From: an uncultured Deferribacteres bacterium
GTDB taxonomy: Bacteria; Zhuqueibacterota; JdFR-76; DREG01
Assembly: GCA_913009825.1 (NCBI GenBank)
Contig: CAJVYQ010000001.1
Span: 124,001 to 188,000 of the forward strand
Direction of reading: 5' to 3'
Length of the DNA: 64,000 bases
Shown here: in pieces, positions 36,582 through 45,005 of the stretch
Layout: every line of letters starts with the position of its first letter
Position numbering within the stretch: position 1 is the first letter of the stretch
Notes under the pieces: model-generated
The model's database searches: none
What the model was told of the DNA's origin: nothing
Seen by the model: the letters and a program-made list of their open reading frames with translations, nothing else
Position numbers and translations under genes: made by a program

Positions 36582-37049
36582 GAAAGACTCGATAAAACAC
36601 GAAAAAATGTAGATGAGACCGTTCGAGTATTTCGTGTGTTTTCTGCCTGCGTCAGACAGTTGTGGGCTGAATAGTCACCCAATTTTTTCAATTTCTCTGC
36701 TTCCTCTGTGCGCTCTATGTTAAAAAAACATGCGTTCTAAAACGCAGAGACGCTGAGAGCGCAGAAGCCGGTAAAGCCGTATTTTGTACTAAGCCTTTAG
36801 GCAGAACAGCAGCGGGGCAGGTACAGCCGGTACGAAGAGAAAGATCGATGAAAGATACATCCTCATTAAAGAGGAAAAAATGCCGGGCGGCAAAACCAAA
36901 CGGATTCTGAAAGATAAAAAATCCGGCTTAATCATCCAGAAAATATCTTGATAAAAACCAAAATCCCATCTTACGTGTTTGATTGTGTGCGAAGAATTTG
37001 ATTTATTGTCACACTTGAGTATTTTGAAAAATCGCAATCATCCGGCATT
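36582..37049. other. Gap with repeats and a possible coding remnant
   Basis: The gap has no intact gene. On the plus strand an open frame ends at 36951 with KEEKMPGGKTKRILKDKKSG and a short tail, which looks coding-like, but it lacks a start and a family. Short inverted words such as ATGCGTT/AACGCA occur near 36730. Confidence 0.3.
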
Positions 37050-37130
37050 TTGTCATTCCCGAATGCTTTTATCGGGAATCCATTTTCCGGATTAATGTGG
37101 ATTCCCGCTTGAATCATGCGGGAATGACAA
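37050..37130. repeat. Inverted repeat TTGTCATTCCCG ... CGGGAATGACAA
   Basis: An 81-bp palindromic unit with outer arms TTGTCATTCCCG and CGGGAATGACAA and inner arms ATCGGGAATCCA and TGGATTCCCGC. It is a REP-like intergenic hairpin lying upstream of the shortened slyD gene. Confidence 0.7.
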
Positions 37131-37257
37131 TTTCGCGTCTCGTACCGGAAAAGCGAAATGGAACAATTATTTCAAAGAACTAAAATGTTACGATTTATTT
37201 AATTGCGTGGCAAATCTGTTTTTCGAAATGCATCTTTAAAAATTTACAGGAGGCTTG

Positions 37258-37452
37258 ATGCAGGTAGCAAAGGACAGTGTAGTATCGGTTCATTATAAAT
37301 TAACCCTGGATTCCGCTGAGGTGGTTGATTCATCCGTCGAACATGGCAATCCTTTGGTTTTTGTTGCCGGACAAAATCTGAATTTTGATATTGAAATTAT
37401 GGACGTCGGGCAGGCCACCCCGGAAGAGGTCGCCCACGGTCATGTTCATTAA
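37258..37452 (+). pseudogene. SlyD-type FKBP prolyl isomerase with internal deletion
   Basis: 64 aa. Residues 1-39 (VAKDSVVSVHYKLTLDS, then EHGNPLVFVAGQ) are the start of a SlyD FKBP. Residues 40-64 (NLNFDIEIMDV, then ATPEEVAHGHVH) are its very end, including the His-rich tail. The roughly 90 residues between them, which hold most of the active site and the whole chaperone insert-in-flap domain, are missing, and the reading frame is kept. The AGGAGG site before the ATG at 37258 and a strong terminator downstream are intact, so it may still be expressed. It is either a recent in-frame deletion allele or a very reduced protein; catalysis is not expected. Confidence 0.8.
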
Positions 37453-37479
37453 ACGGTAAGGTTCATCGGCAAACTATTC

Positions 37480-37512
37480 GCCTGATCCGGATTTTCGGAT
37501 CAGGCTTTTTTA
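37480..37512 (+). terminator. Rho-independent terminator after the shortened slyD
   Basis: GCCTGATCCG ... CGGATCAGGC is followed by TTTTTT, a 10-bp stem with a short loop. It lies between the convergent slyD and tex genes. Confidence 0.92.
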
Positions 37513-37537
37513 TAGTAAGCCGGCTCAATCTTCTCAC

Positions 37538-39745
37538 TCAATTCAAATTCATGCTCAGCGCAATTCTTCCCCGCTCCGAATCGACCTTCAGCACTTTTAC
37601 TTCGATGATATCTCCCACGGAAACAACTTCCATGGGACTCATGACCCGTTTCCCCATTTCGCTGCGGTGAACCAAACCGTCCTGTTTTACGCCGATGTCC
37701 ACAAAAGCGCCGAAATCCACCACATTGCGCACGGTACCTTTCAGCAGCATCCCTTCGCGCAGGTCCTCCATCTTCATCACATCGCGGCGTAAGATCGGTT
37801 TGGGCATATCGGCGCGCGGATCCCGTCCCGGTTTCTCCAAATTGTCGATGATATCTTCCAGTGTGGGAACACCGACGGCGATGGAATTTGCCAGATCGGT
37901 CAAACTCTGTTTTTTTTCGTGGCTCCGTTCCCGGATCAGACCCCCCTTCGTACGAACCAATTCGATCTCCAGATTCAATTCCTGCAGCAGTTTTTGGGCT
38001 GCCGGGTAAGATTCAGGATGAATGGCGGTGTTATCAAACAGATTGTCGCTTTCCGGAATACGCAGAAAACCCGCACATTGCTCGAACGCTTTGGGACCCA
38101 TCCCCTTCACATCGTGCAATTGTTTGCGATTTTTAAATTGGCCGTGTTCATCCCGGTATGCCGTAATGTTTTTTGCCAGGCGGGAATTGAGGCCGGAAAC
38201 ATATTTGAGCAACGCCCAGGATGCGGTGTTCAGATCTACACCGACAAAATTCACCACCGATTCAACCACCGTATCCAGCGCTTCGCTTAAATTCCTTTGG
38301 TTCACATCATGCTGATACAAACCGACACCGATGGCTTTGGGATCGATTTTTACTAATTCAGACAACGGGTCCAGCAAACGACGGGCGATAGAAATATTGC
38401 CGCGCATACTGGCTTCCAGGTCAGGGAATTCTTCTTTAGCCAAAGGCGAAGCGGAATAAACGGAAGCGCCTGCCTCGCTGACAATAGCGTAAACCAGATC
38501 CGGTAGTTTCTCCTGAATTAATTCGGCAACCAACTGTTCCGTTTCGCGGGAGGCGGTGCCGTTGCCGATGGCGACAATATCCACAAAATGTTTATTGGCC
38601 AGATCCACAATGGTACGTCTGGCGCCCTGCCGGTCTTTTTGCGGCGGATGGGGATAAATGGTTGCACCCTCAATATATTTGCCGGTTTCATCGATCACGG
38701 CAACTTTGCAGCCGGTACGGAATCCGGGATCGATACCCATGATTCGTTTATTCTTTATCGACGCCTGCAGCAACAGATTGCGTAAATTCTCCGCAAAAAT
38801 TTTGATAGCATGATGTTCGGCTTTTTCGGTCGCTTCATTCCGAATCTCCCGCTCGATGGAAGGTGAAATTAATCGCTCATAAGAATCCAGAACCGATTCT
38901 TCCAAATGGTCGATGAAAACAGACAAATGATTGGTGATAATCCGGTCGTTCAACAGTTTAATCAAACGATCCTTTTCCAAATCGATGCTCACGCGCAGCA
39001 TTCCCTCCTTTTCGCCCCGGTTCATGGCCAGAATCCGGTGCGGCCGGATCTGTTTTACCGCTTCTTTGTACTCATAATACATTTCAAAAGGGGAGCGAAC
39101 TTTTTCATCTTTTGCTTCACTTACCAATTGTCCGCGATGATAGGAGAATTCCCGCACAATCTGCCGGATATCGGCATTTTCGGAAATCATCTCGGCCACA
39201 ATATCCCGGGCGCCCTGTAATGCCTCTGCCGCCGTCGTTACTCCTTTATCTTCATCGATGAACGATTCCGCATGTTCTTCCGGCGTTCCTTCTGTGGTCT
39301 GCTGTTCCCGGATTAACATGGCCAGAAGTTCTAACCCTTTGGCTTTGGCGACGGTGCCCCGGGTTTTACGTTTCGGTTTGTACGGCAGATAAAGGTCTTC
39401 CACTTCCTGCATTTTTAACGATCGGCAGATGCGGCGGCGCAACTCATCCGTTAGCTTTTCCTGTTCATCGATTGTTTTCAGCACTGTCTGCTTCCGGTTT
39501 TCCAAATTGCGCAGATAGTTTATGTGGGATTGAATCAGGCGAATCTGCTCTTCGTCTAACTTTCCGGTTACTTCTTTCCGGTAGCGGGCGATGAAAGGAA
39601 CTGTGCTTTCATCGTCCAGAAGTTCGATGGTGTTTTTTACCTGCACGGGACGCAGGTGCAGCTCACCGGCAATGATTTCAATCATTCGATCCGGTTCTGT
39701 ACACCGGTATTTGTTTGTTTCAATACTGTTTTGGTTTTCCGTCAT
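37538..39745 (-). CDS. tex: Tex-family S1 RNA-binding transcription accessory protein
   Basis: 735 aa, full-length Tex. Domain order: N-terminal helix-turn-helix/TexN (VQVKNTIELLDDESTVPFIARYRKE), a central YqgF-like RNase H fold (IMGIDPGFRTGCKVAVID), a helix-hairpin-helix region (RNLSEALDTVVESVVNFVGVD) and the C-terminal S1 domain (GMLLKGTVRNVVDFGAFVDIG). It binds nucleic acid and affects transcription in other bacteria. It is the only gene of its unit, convergent with the slyD remnant and divergent from the octahaem cytochrome gene. Confidence 0.95.
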   Translation of the reverse strand: MTENQNSIETNKYRCTEPDRMIEIIAGELHLRPVQVKNTIELLDDESTVPFIARYRKEVTGKLDEEQIRLIQSHINYLRNLENRKQTVLKTIDEQEKLTDELRRRICRSLKMQEVEDLYLPYKPKRKTRGTVAKAKGLELLAMLIREQQTTEGTPEEHAESFIDEDKGVTTAAEALQGARDIVAEMISENADIRQIVREFSYHRGQLVSEAKDEKVRSPFEMYYEYKEAVKQIRPHRILAMNRGEKEGMLRVSIDLEKDRLIKLLNDRIITNHLSVFIDHLEESVLDSYERLISPSIEREIRNEATEKAEHHAIKIFAENLRNLLLQASIKNKRIMGIDPGFRTGCKVAVIDETGKYIEGATIYPHPPQKDRQGARRTIVDLANKHFVDIVAIGNGTASRETEQLVAELIQEKLPDLVYAIVSEAGASVYSASPLAKEEFPDLEASMRGNISIARRLLDPLSELVKIDPKAIGVGLYQHDVNQRNLSEALDTVVESVVNFVGVDLNTASWALLKYVSGLNSRLAKNITAYRDEHGQFKNRKQLHDVKGMGPKAFEQCAGFLRIPESDNLFDNTAIHPESYPAAQKLLQELNLEIELVRTKGGLIRERSHEKKQSLTDLANSIAVGVPTLEDIIDNLEKPGRDPRADMPKPILRRDVMKMEDLREGMLLKGTVRNVVDFGAFVDIGVKQDGLVHRSEMGKRVMSPMEVVSVGDIIEVKVLKVDSERGRIALSMNLN

Positions 39746-39872
39746 CCTGAGTAGACTCCCTGAAATATCCGTTTTATTTTGTAGATAAAAATGATACGAT
39801 TATTTTTGTTTTAATTCAAGAAGTAAATGACTTCTTTTTTTTCAGAGAGTTCAATTTTTTCGCCTTTTTTAC

Positions 39873-39901
39873 TTGACACCTCAATAAGGAAACAGTATAT
39901 T
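39873..39901 (+). promoter_or_regulatory. Sigma-70-type promoter of the octahaem cytochrome gene
   Basis: TTGACA at 39873-39878 and TATATT at 39896-39901 are separated by exactly 17 bp. The start of transcription would fall about 50 bp before the ATG at 39961. Confidence 0.75.
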
Positions 39902-39960
39902 TAAGACAAATGACTCTTATATCTTTTTATGAATCATCAACAAATCGAAAGGAACTGCCG

Positions 39961-41205
39961 ATGAAAAAAATATTTTTAACCGGTTTTATGCTGATTTTTG
40001 TCTGGACCCTGTCCGCTTCGGCGCAGGATTGTATCACCTGCCATCAGAAAATTACTCCTAACATCGTGAAAGACTGGAAATTGAGTAAACACAGTGAGAA
40101 TTATGTGGATTGCTCAACCTGCCATGGCGATGCACACATGTCGGCAGCCGATGTGGCCAAAGTAAAAATTCCAACGCCGGAAACATGCGCAGACTGCCAT
40201 GAAGAAAAAGTGGCTGAATTCAAAAAAGGGAAGCATGCGGCTGCCTGGGCGGCCCTCAATGCCATGCCCACTACTCACGAGATGCCCATGGAATTGGTGG
40301 AAGGAATGAAAGGCTGCGGCGGTTGTCACAAAATCGGTTTGAAATCGGAGGAGGATATCAAGAAATTGAAGGCTAATGGCGCCGGTTTTGGCACCGCCTC
40401 ATGTGACGCCTGTCATACGCGGCACACCTTTTCCAAGAAGGAAGCACAACAGCCGCAAGCCTGCCAAACCTGCCATACCGGTTTCGATCATCCCCAATGG
40501 GAAATGTACTCCGGTTCAAAACACGGCGTTCGGGCATTATTGAGGCAGACCGGTGTCCTTCACCCGGATACTCCTGCGCCAACCTGCCAGACCTGCCACA
40601 TGCAGGAGGGGAATCATGAAGTACGGACGGCATGGGGATTTTTAGCGGTTCGTCTGCCGCTGCCGGAGGATGAACAGTGGAAAGCGGATCAGATTACCAT
40701 TTTGCAGGCATTGGGTGTGCTTGACCCCGCCGGAAAACCTACCGCGCGCCTGGATATGGTGAAAGCGGCGGATGTAGCCAGATTGACCCAGGAAGACTGG
40801 GACCGGGAACGAAACAAAATGATCGCTACTTGTAGTGAATGCCATTCCGAAAATTTCGCCAAAGCAGAATTGGAAAAAGGTGACGGCATGATTAAACAGG
40901 CCGACCGTCTTTTAGCTGAGGCCATTCGAATTATCGCCGGGTTGTACAAAGACGGCGTTTTGCAAAAACCGGATTCTTATGCTTACGCTTTTCCCGATCT
41001 GCTTACTTTTCACGATGCCCCCACCCCCATCGAACAAAAGCTTTTTGTAATGCATCTGGAACACAGGATGCGAACATTTCAGGGAACATTCCACGCTAAT
41101 CCGGATTATGCGTTGTGGTACGGCTGGAGTGAGATGAAACGGGATCTGTCGGAAATAAAAATGATGGCGGAAGATTTACGCGCAAAAGCAAAGAAAACAG
41201 AATAG
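39961..41205 (+). CDS. Octahaem cytochrome c, hydroxylamine-oxidoreductase-like
   Basis: 414 aa from the ATG at 39961 (AAAGGAACTGCCG before it); an upstream in-frame ATG would disrupt the signal peptide. Signal peptide to about residue 21 (LSASAQ). There are eight CxxCH haem motifs, at residues 24, 51, 76, 119, 148, 168, 209 and 291. Their spacing and the C-terminal HANPDYALWYGWSEMKRDL segment match the multihaem HAO-like family. Members oxidise hydroxylamine or reduce nitrite or hydroxylamine; whether the Tyr cross-link for hydroxylamine oxidation exists cannot be decided here. It is periplasmic. The downstream NapH-like protein is a plausible electron partner. A strong terminator follows. 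Confidence 0.88.
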   Translation: MKKIFLTGFMLIFVWTLSASAQDCITCHQKITPNIVKDWKLSKHSENYVDCSTCHGDAHMSAADVAKVKIPTPETCADCHEEKVAEFKKGKHAAAWAALNAMPTTHEMPMELVEGMKGCGGCHKIGLKSEEDIKKLKANGAGFGTASCDACHTRHTFSKKEAQQPQACQTCHTGFDHPQWEMYSGSKHGVRALLRQTGVLHPDTPAPTCQTCHMQEGNHEVRTAWGFLAVRLPLPEDEQWKADQITILQALGVLDPAGKPTARLDMVKAADVARLTQEDWDRERNKMIATCSECHSENFAKAELEKGDGMIKQADRLLAEAIRIIAGLYKDGVLQKPDSYAYAFPDLLTFHDAPTPIEQKLFVMHLEHRMRTFQGTFHANPDYALWYGWSEMKRDLSEIKMMAEDLRAKAKKTE

Positions 41206-41222
41206 TTAGGTCCGAAACCACA

Positions 41223-41261
41223 GAAGCTGACCTTCTTGAAGAAGGTCGGCTTCTTTTTTTT
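41223..41261 (+). terminator. Rho-independent terminator after the octahaem cytochrome gene
   Basis: GAAGCTGACCTTC ... GAAGGTCGGCTTC is followed by TTTTTTT, a long stem with one G-T pair, 18 bp past the stop. It separates the cytochrome from the Rrf2 operon. Confidence 0.92.
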
Positions 41262-41315
41262 GAAAATTTTATTTTTTAACATTTTAGGATAAAAAACTCT
41301 TAATAGCGGGAAAAA

Positions 41316-41765
41316 ATGATTCTGTCTAAAACGTGTGATTATGCAATGCGGGCTGTCTTTTATATTGCAGCACAAAAAGAGCGAAAATTTATACCGATAC
41401 GGGAAGTGTCTGAAAAACTGGATATTTCGTTTCATTTTTTAACTAAAATTCTGCAGGTGTTAACCCGGGCACATATTCTGGTTTCTTTTAAGGGACCTAA
41501 TGGCGGTATCGCATTGGCATGCCCGGCGGAATCCATTTCACTTTCCGATATCAGCAAGGCCATCGACGGGTCTAAAATTTATGAAGAGTGTATTCTCGGT
41601 CTGGATCAGTGCGGCGATGAGAATCCCTGTCCGTTGCATAATGAATGGAAAAGAATCAGAGATCAGATACAGAATCTTTTTGACAAAACCACTTTTGCCG
41701 AAGTAGCGGAAAAAATAAATTGTGGCGAATTCAGAATAACGAATTTGCTCAAAAAAAATAAATAA
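41316..41765 (+). CDS. Rrf2-family Fe-S transcription regulator
   Basis: 149 aa. The winged helix-turn-helix is at residues 1-75 (SKTCDYAMRAVFYIA; VSEKLDISFHFLTKILQVL; SFKGPNGGIALA). Three cysteines, 92, 99 and 105 (ECILGLDQCGDENPC), form the expected Fe-S cluster site, with spacing C-x6-C-x5-C. NsrR, IscR and relatives use such a cluster to sense NO, Fe-S status or redox. It is placed at the head of the NapH-like, DUF438 and DUF2249 genes and next to an HAO-like gene. I therefore infer that it responds to NO or nitrogen oxides, but the sequence does not prove it. Only a GGG precedes the ATG as a weak ribosome binding site. Confidence 0.88.
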   Translation: MILSKTCDYAMRAVFYIAAQKERKFIPIREVSEKLDISFHFLTKILQVLTRAHILVSFKGPNGGIALACPAESISLSDISKAIDGSKIYEECILGLDQCGDENPCPLHNEWKRIRDQIQNLFDKTTFAEVAEKINCGEFRITNLLKKNK

Positions 41766-41792
41766 AAAGGTAAAAAACAGAGATGTACAAAT

Positions 41793-42893
41793 ATGTCAAC
41801 ACAGTCGGAAAATAGATCAGCCAATGAGAGAAAAATTGAAAATGCTGCAACTTTTAAGGTTTATCCTTATCGGAGAATGGTTCAATTTGGATTTCTGCTG
41901 CTGACCATCTGGATTGGTATCGAATTTATCGTCTGGGTGAAGCAGCTTGAATCCGGTTTGTCGCCGACCCTGTCTCGTCCGCCCGGTGTGGAAGTGTTTT
42001 TACCGCTAAGCGCCCTGATCAGTCTGAAATACTGGTTGTTAACAGGAGTGTTCAACTTAATTCATCCGTCCGGTCTGGTTATTTTCATGATTGTTCTGGC
42101 AACCGGCGTTCTGTTAAAAAAAGGGTTTTGCAGCTGGGTTTGTCCTTTTGGCCTGCTTTCCGAATATCTCGCCAAAATTCATATTGTGTTATTTGACCGG
42201 ATCAGAAAGATTCCCGGTTGGCTGGATTATCCGTTGCGAAGTTTAAAATATCTGCTGCTTTTGTTTTTCGGCGGTTCCATTCTGTTTGGGATGAATGTGC
42301 TCCGGCTTGAGCAATTTATCAACAGCCCATATAACAAAGTGGCCGATATCAAAATGTTACAATTTTTTGCCAATATGTCCGACGTCACGTTGTGGACGCT
42401 GGTTATTCTGGTTTTGCTGTCTATACTGATCCCCTATTTCTGGTGCCGTTATCTTTGTCCCTACGGCGCATTGCTCGGCATGATAAGCTGGTTCAGTCCG
42501 TTGAAAATTCACAGAAATGCGGAAAGTTGCATCGATTGCGATAAATGTACCAATGTCTGTCCGGCCGGAATTCAAGTTCACAAGGCAAACGCCGTTTTTT
42601 CCGACGAATGTAACGCCTGTCTGGAGTGTGTGGATGCATGTCCCGTAAAAGATACTTTGTATTTATCCGTAACAAAAAAACAATGGAAATTATCGCGTAA
42701 AGCCTATCTTTTTATCCTTATCGGCTTGTTTGTCCTGGGAACGGCCATGGCAAAAATTTCGGGATTTTGGCAGAACAACATCAGTACAAAGGAATACCAA
42801 TATTATATCAAAAGAATGAATGAACCGGTTTACAATCATAACCGGGGCGCTGTGCCGGATTATGAAGGGAAAAGTGATCAATCCAGGAAATGA
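41793..42893 (+). CDS. NapH/NosR-like membrane protein with two 4Fe-4S clusters
   Basis: 366 aa. Hydrophobic helices lie at about residues 30-50, 70-108, 140-170, 190-218 and 300-320. Two CxxxCP motifs face the membrane edge, Cys113/117 (CSWVCPFG) and Cys218/222 (CRYLCPYG), as in NapH, NosR and CcoG. A ferredoxin domain follows with Cys246, 249, 252, 256 and Cys273, 276, 279, 283, enough for two 4Fe-4S clusters. Such proteins oxidise quinol and pass electrons to periplasmic multihaem reductases. The octahaem cytochrome just upstream is the natural partner. It lies 27 bp after the Rrf2 gene and 29 bp before the DUF438 gene, so an operon is likely. Confidence 0.88.
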   Translation: MSTQSENRSANERKIENAATFKVYPYRRMVQFGFLLLTIWIGIEFIVWVKQLESGLSPTLSRPPGVEVFLPLSALISLKYWLLTGVFNLIHPSGLVIFMIVLATGVLLKKGFCSWVCPFGLLSEYLAKIHIVLFDRIRKIPGWLDYPLRSLKYLLLLFFGGSILFGMNVLRLEQFINSPYNKVADIKMLQFFANMSDVTLWTLVILVLLSILIPYFWCRYLCPYGALLGMISWFSPLKIHRNAESCIDCDKCTNVCPAGIQVHKANAVFSDECNACLECVDACPVKDTLYLSVTKKQWKLSRKAYLFILIGLFVLGTAMAKISGFWQNNISTKEYQYYIKRMNEPVYNHNRGAVPDYEGKSDQSRK

Positions 42894-42922
42894 AAAGATG
42901 AACAATAAACAGGAGATTCCTA

Positions 42923-44167
42923 ATGAGTGAATTAATAAATAATGTGAAAAAACGCAGGGATCTGTTAAAACACATGATCCGGCAAATAAATGACGGCGAG
43001 GCGCCGGCAGCAGTGCGAACACAATTAGTGCGCATGCTGGGGCAGGTGCCCTACGCGGATGTCCTGATGGTGGAACAGGAATTGATCGGTGAAGGGATGA
43101 AGCAAAAGGATGTGCTGCGTTTGTGTGATTTGCACACAGAAGCCCTGAAAGGAAACATCGATCAGAGCGGGGCTAAAACTGCGCCTTCGGGTCATCCGGT
43201 TTTTGTGTTTAGGAAGGAAAACCGGGCGTTGGAGTGGGAACTGGCGTCGGCGAATAAATTGTATTCGGAAATTGCTGATAAGAAAGATAAGGAAGATGTT
43301 ACCCGTTTATTCATGGAATTGCATCAGCGCTTCAATTCCCTTTTGGATGTGGAGAAACACTATCTGCGCAAAGAAAACCTGCTCTTTCCTTATCTGGAAA
43401 AACATGAGATCACGGGTCCGTCGACGGTTATGTGGAATAAGCATGATCTAACCCGGCAATACCTGAAATCTGCCATGGAGGCGTTTGCGGCCGCACAAAA
43501 AATAAACGCCGGAGAAGCAAAATCTGTTATCGATTTGGTTCTGCGACCCGCTTCGGAATCCATTGAAGATATGATTTACCGGGAGGAGCAAATTCTGTTT
43601 CCCATGAGTTTGGATACACTGAATGATACGGAATGGTACCAAATCTCTCTGCAAAGTCTGGAGATAGGTTTCTGCCTGTACGATCCGCAAGAAAAATGGC
43701 GGCCGGAAATTAGAAATCTTTCCCAAATTGCAGGAAAAGAGACCAAACGAATTCAATTGCCCAGCGGCAGTTTTACACCGGAGGAGCTTACGGCCGTTCT
43801 AAATACCATCCCTTTCGATTTAACTTTTGTTGATAAAGACGATACAGTGCGATTTTTTACGCAGGGCAGAGAACGCATTTTTTCCAGATCCCGGGCAATT
43901 TTAGGAAGGAAAGTCCAGAATTGTCATCCTCCTTCCAGTGTTTATATTGTTGAAAAAATTCTGGCAGATTTTAAAGCCGGTAAAGGAGATCAGGCCAGAT
44001 TTTGGATCGATATGAAAGGCCGGTTTATCATCATTGAATATCATGCCATGCGAGATGCGCAGGGAAATTACCTCGGCACACTGGAGGTGAGTCAAAATTT
44101 GACTGAAAAACGATTATTGGAAGGTGAACAACGTTTGTTGTCTTATATTAAAGAAGGTGAAAAATGA
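42923..44167 (+). CDS. DUF438-haemerythrin-PAS protein
   Basis: 414 aa in three parts. DUF438 covers residues 1-75 (RRDLLKHMIRQINDGE; YADVLMVEQELIGEGM). A haemerythrin-like bundle covers about 95-250 (VEKHYLRKENLLFPYLEKH; MWNKHDLTRQ; SIEDMIYREEQILFPMSLD). A PAS domain covers about 280-400 (LTFVDKDDTVRFFTQG; VQNCHPPSSVYIVEKIL; ARFWIDMKGRF). The CHP motif in the PAS domain is shared with the paralogue at 35360. The family is linked to O2/NO handling in anaerobes. An AGGAG site precedes the ATG. It is the third gene of the Rrf2 operon, and its context supports a role in sensing or protection from reactive nitrogen species. Confidence 0.9.
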   Translation: MSELINNVKKRRDLLKHMIRQINDGEAPAAVRTQLVRMLGQVPYADVLMVEQELIGEGMKQKDVLRLCDLHTEALKGNIDQSGAKTAPSGHPVFVFRKENRALEWELASANKLYSEIADKKDKEDVTRLFMELHQRFNSLLDVEKHYLRKENLLFPYLEKHEITGPSTVMWNKHDLTRQYLKSAMEAFAAAQKINAGEAKSVIDLVLRPASESIEDMIYREEQILFPMSLDTLNDTEWYQISLQSLEIGFCLYDPQEKWRPEIRNLSQIAGKETKRIQLPSGSFTPEELTAVLNTIPFDLTFVDKDDTVRFFTQGRERIFSRSRAILGRKVQNCHPPSSVYIVEKILADFKAGKGDQARFWIDMKGRFIIIEYHAMRDAQGNYLGTLEVSQNLTEKRLLEGEQRLLSYIKEGEK

Positions 44168-44194
44168 GTGAAAAAATGTAACCGGTCACAGGAG

Positions 44195-44310
44195 TAAAAA
44201 TTAACACTCGCCTGAAGCTGAAGCAACAGGCTTGAATATGGAAGCACCCTAAAGGGCGCTTTAGCGTCCTTCCACTTTTGAGCCTGAGGATTTATCCTCA
44301 GGCGGTATTG
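44195..44310. repeat. Intergenic hairpin repeats
   Basis: Contains GGGCGCTTTAGCGTCC and the perfect hairpin GCCTGAGG/CCTCAGGC at 44282-44303. The same words occur in the repeat at 6334-6493, so this is a related dispersed unit placed inside an operon. Confidence 0.6.
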
Positions 44311-44321
44311 CGAACATCCCT

Positions 44322-44849
44322 ATGATTGATTACGAAAAAATAGCTATCTCTCCGGAAACAAAATTGGGTAAACTGCTGGAAAATTTTCCACAATTAAAAG
44401 ATGAATTAATTTCGATTTCTCCTGCTTATGCAAAACTTAAAAATCCGGTTTTGCGCAAGACAATAGGCAAAGTAGCCACTCTGCGACAAGTTGCAGAAGT
44501 TGGTAACATTCCCGTCGCAGAGTTGATTAATCGATTGCGCAAAAAAGCCGGGATCGGTGAAGAATATTCCGGAAAGTCAGGAAAAGGCGCTGAATTTGAA
44601 AAACCGAAATGGTTTAATTTAGAAGAAATAAGCAAAAGATTAGACGCAAGACCAATTATCGAAGCCGGCGGTCACCCGTTGGAACAGATGATGAAGGAAT
44701 TGAAAAACCTTGAACCTGGAAAAATTTATGAACTGACAACTCCATTTTTCCCTGCTCCTCTTATCGATATGGTGAAGAGCAAAGGTTATCAGGTTTGGAC
44801 CGAACAAGCGGATGAACAGGTGATTAAAAATTATTTTTACAAAAGTTAA
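44322..44849 (+). CDS. DUF1858/DUF2249 two-domain protein
   Basis: 175 aa. Residues 1-75 form a DUF1858 domain (ISPETKLGKLLENFPQLKDE; KVATLRQVAEVGNIPVAELI), related to the N-terminal domain of ScdA/Ric di-iron repair proteins. Residues 100-175 form a DUF2249 domain (LDARPIIEAGGHPLEQMM; LTTPFFPAPLIDMVKSKG), a small TusA-like fold. Both domains often accompany haemerythrin and NO-stress genes. The gene lies 154 bp after the DUF438 gene with a hairpin repeat between, so it may be co-transcribed or separately expressed. The start has no clear Shine-Dalgarno sequence. Confidence 0.85.
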   Translation: MIDYEKIAISPETKLGKLLENFPQLKDELISISPAYAKLKNPVLRKTIGKVATLRQVAEVGNIPVAELINRLRKKAGIGEEYSGKSGKGAEFEKPKWFNLEEISKRLDARPIIEAGGHPLEQMMKELKNLEPGKIYELTTPFFPAPLIDMVKSKGYQVWTEQADEQVIKNYFYKS

Positions 44850-45005
44850 AACAGCCCACAAAACACGCTGACTACACGAAAATTGTCAACAGTTTTGTGC
44901 AGGAGGAAGGAGATAAAATTAAAATTGTGAAAAAAAGGAGGACATCAATAAAAATCCAGATTGTTTTTTCTGTAAATCGAGTTTTCATCGAAAACCTTTC
45001 AAAGT

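Noticed and set aside
36789-37037. 82-codon minus-strand frame
   Set aside because: Hydrophobic but without start signals; the opposite strand looks slightly more coding-like, so no gene was called.
44895-45001. Purine-rich AGGAGG-like words suggesting a small gene
   Set aside because: The only frame (GTG start, about 30 codons) has poor spacing and no recognisable product.
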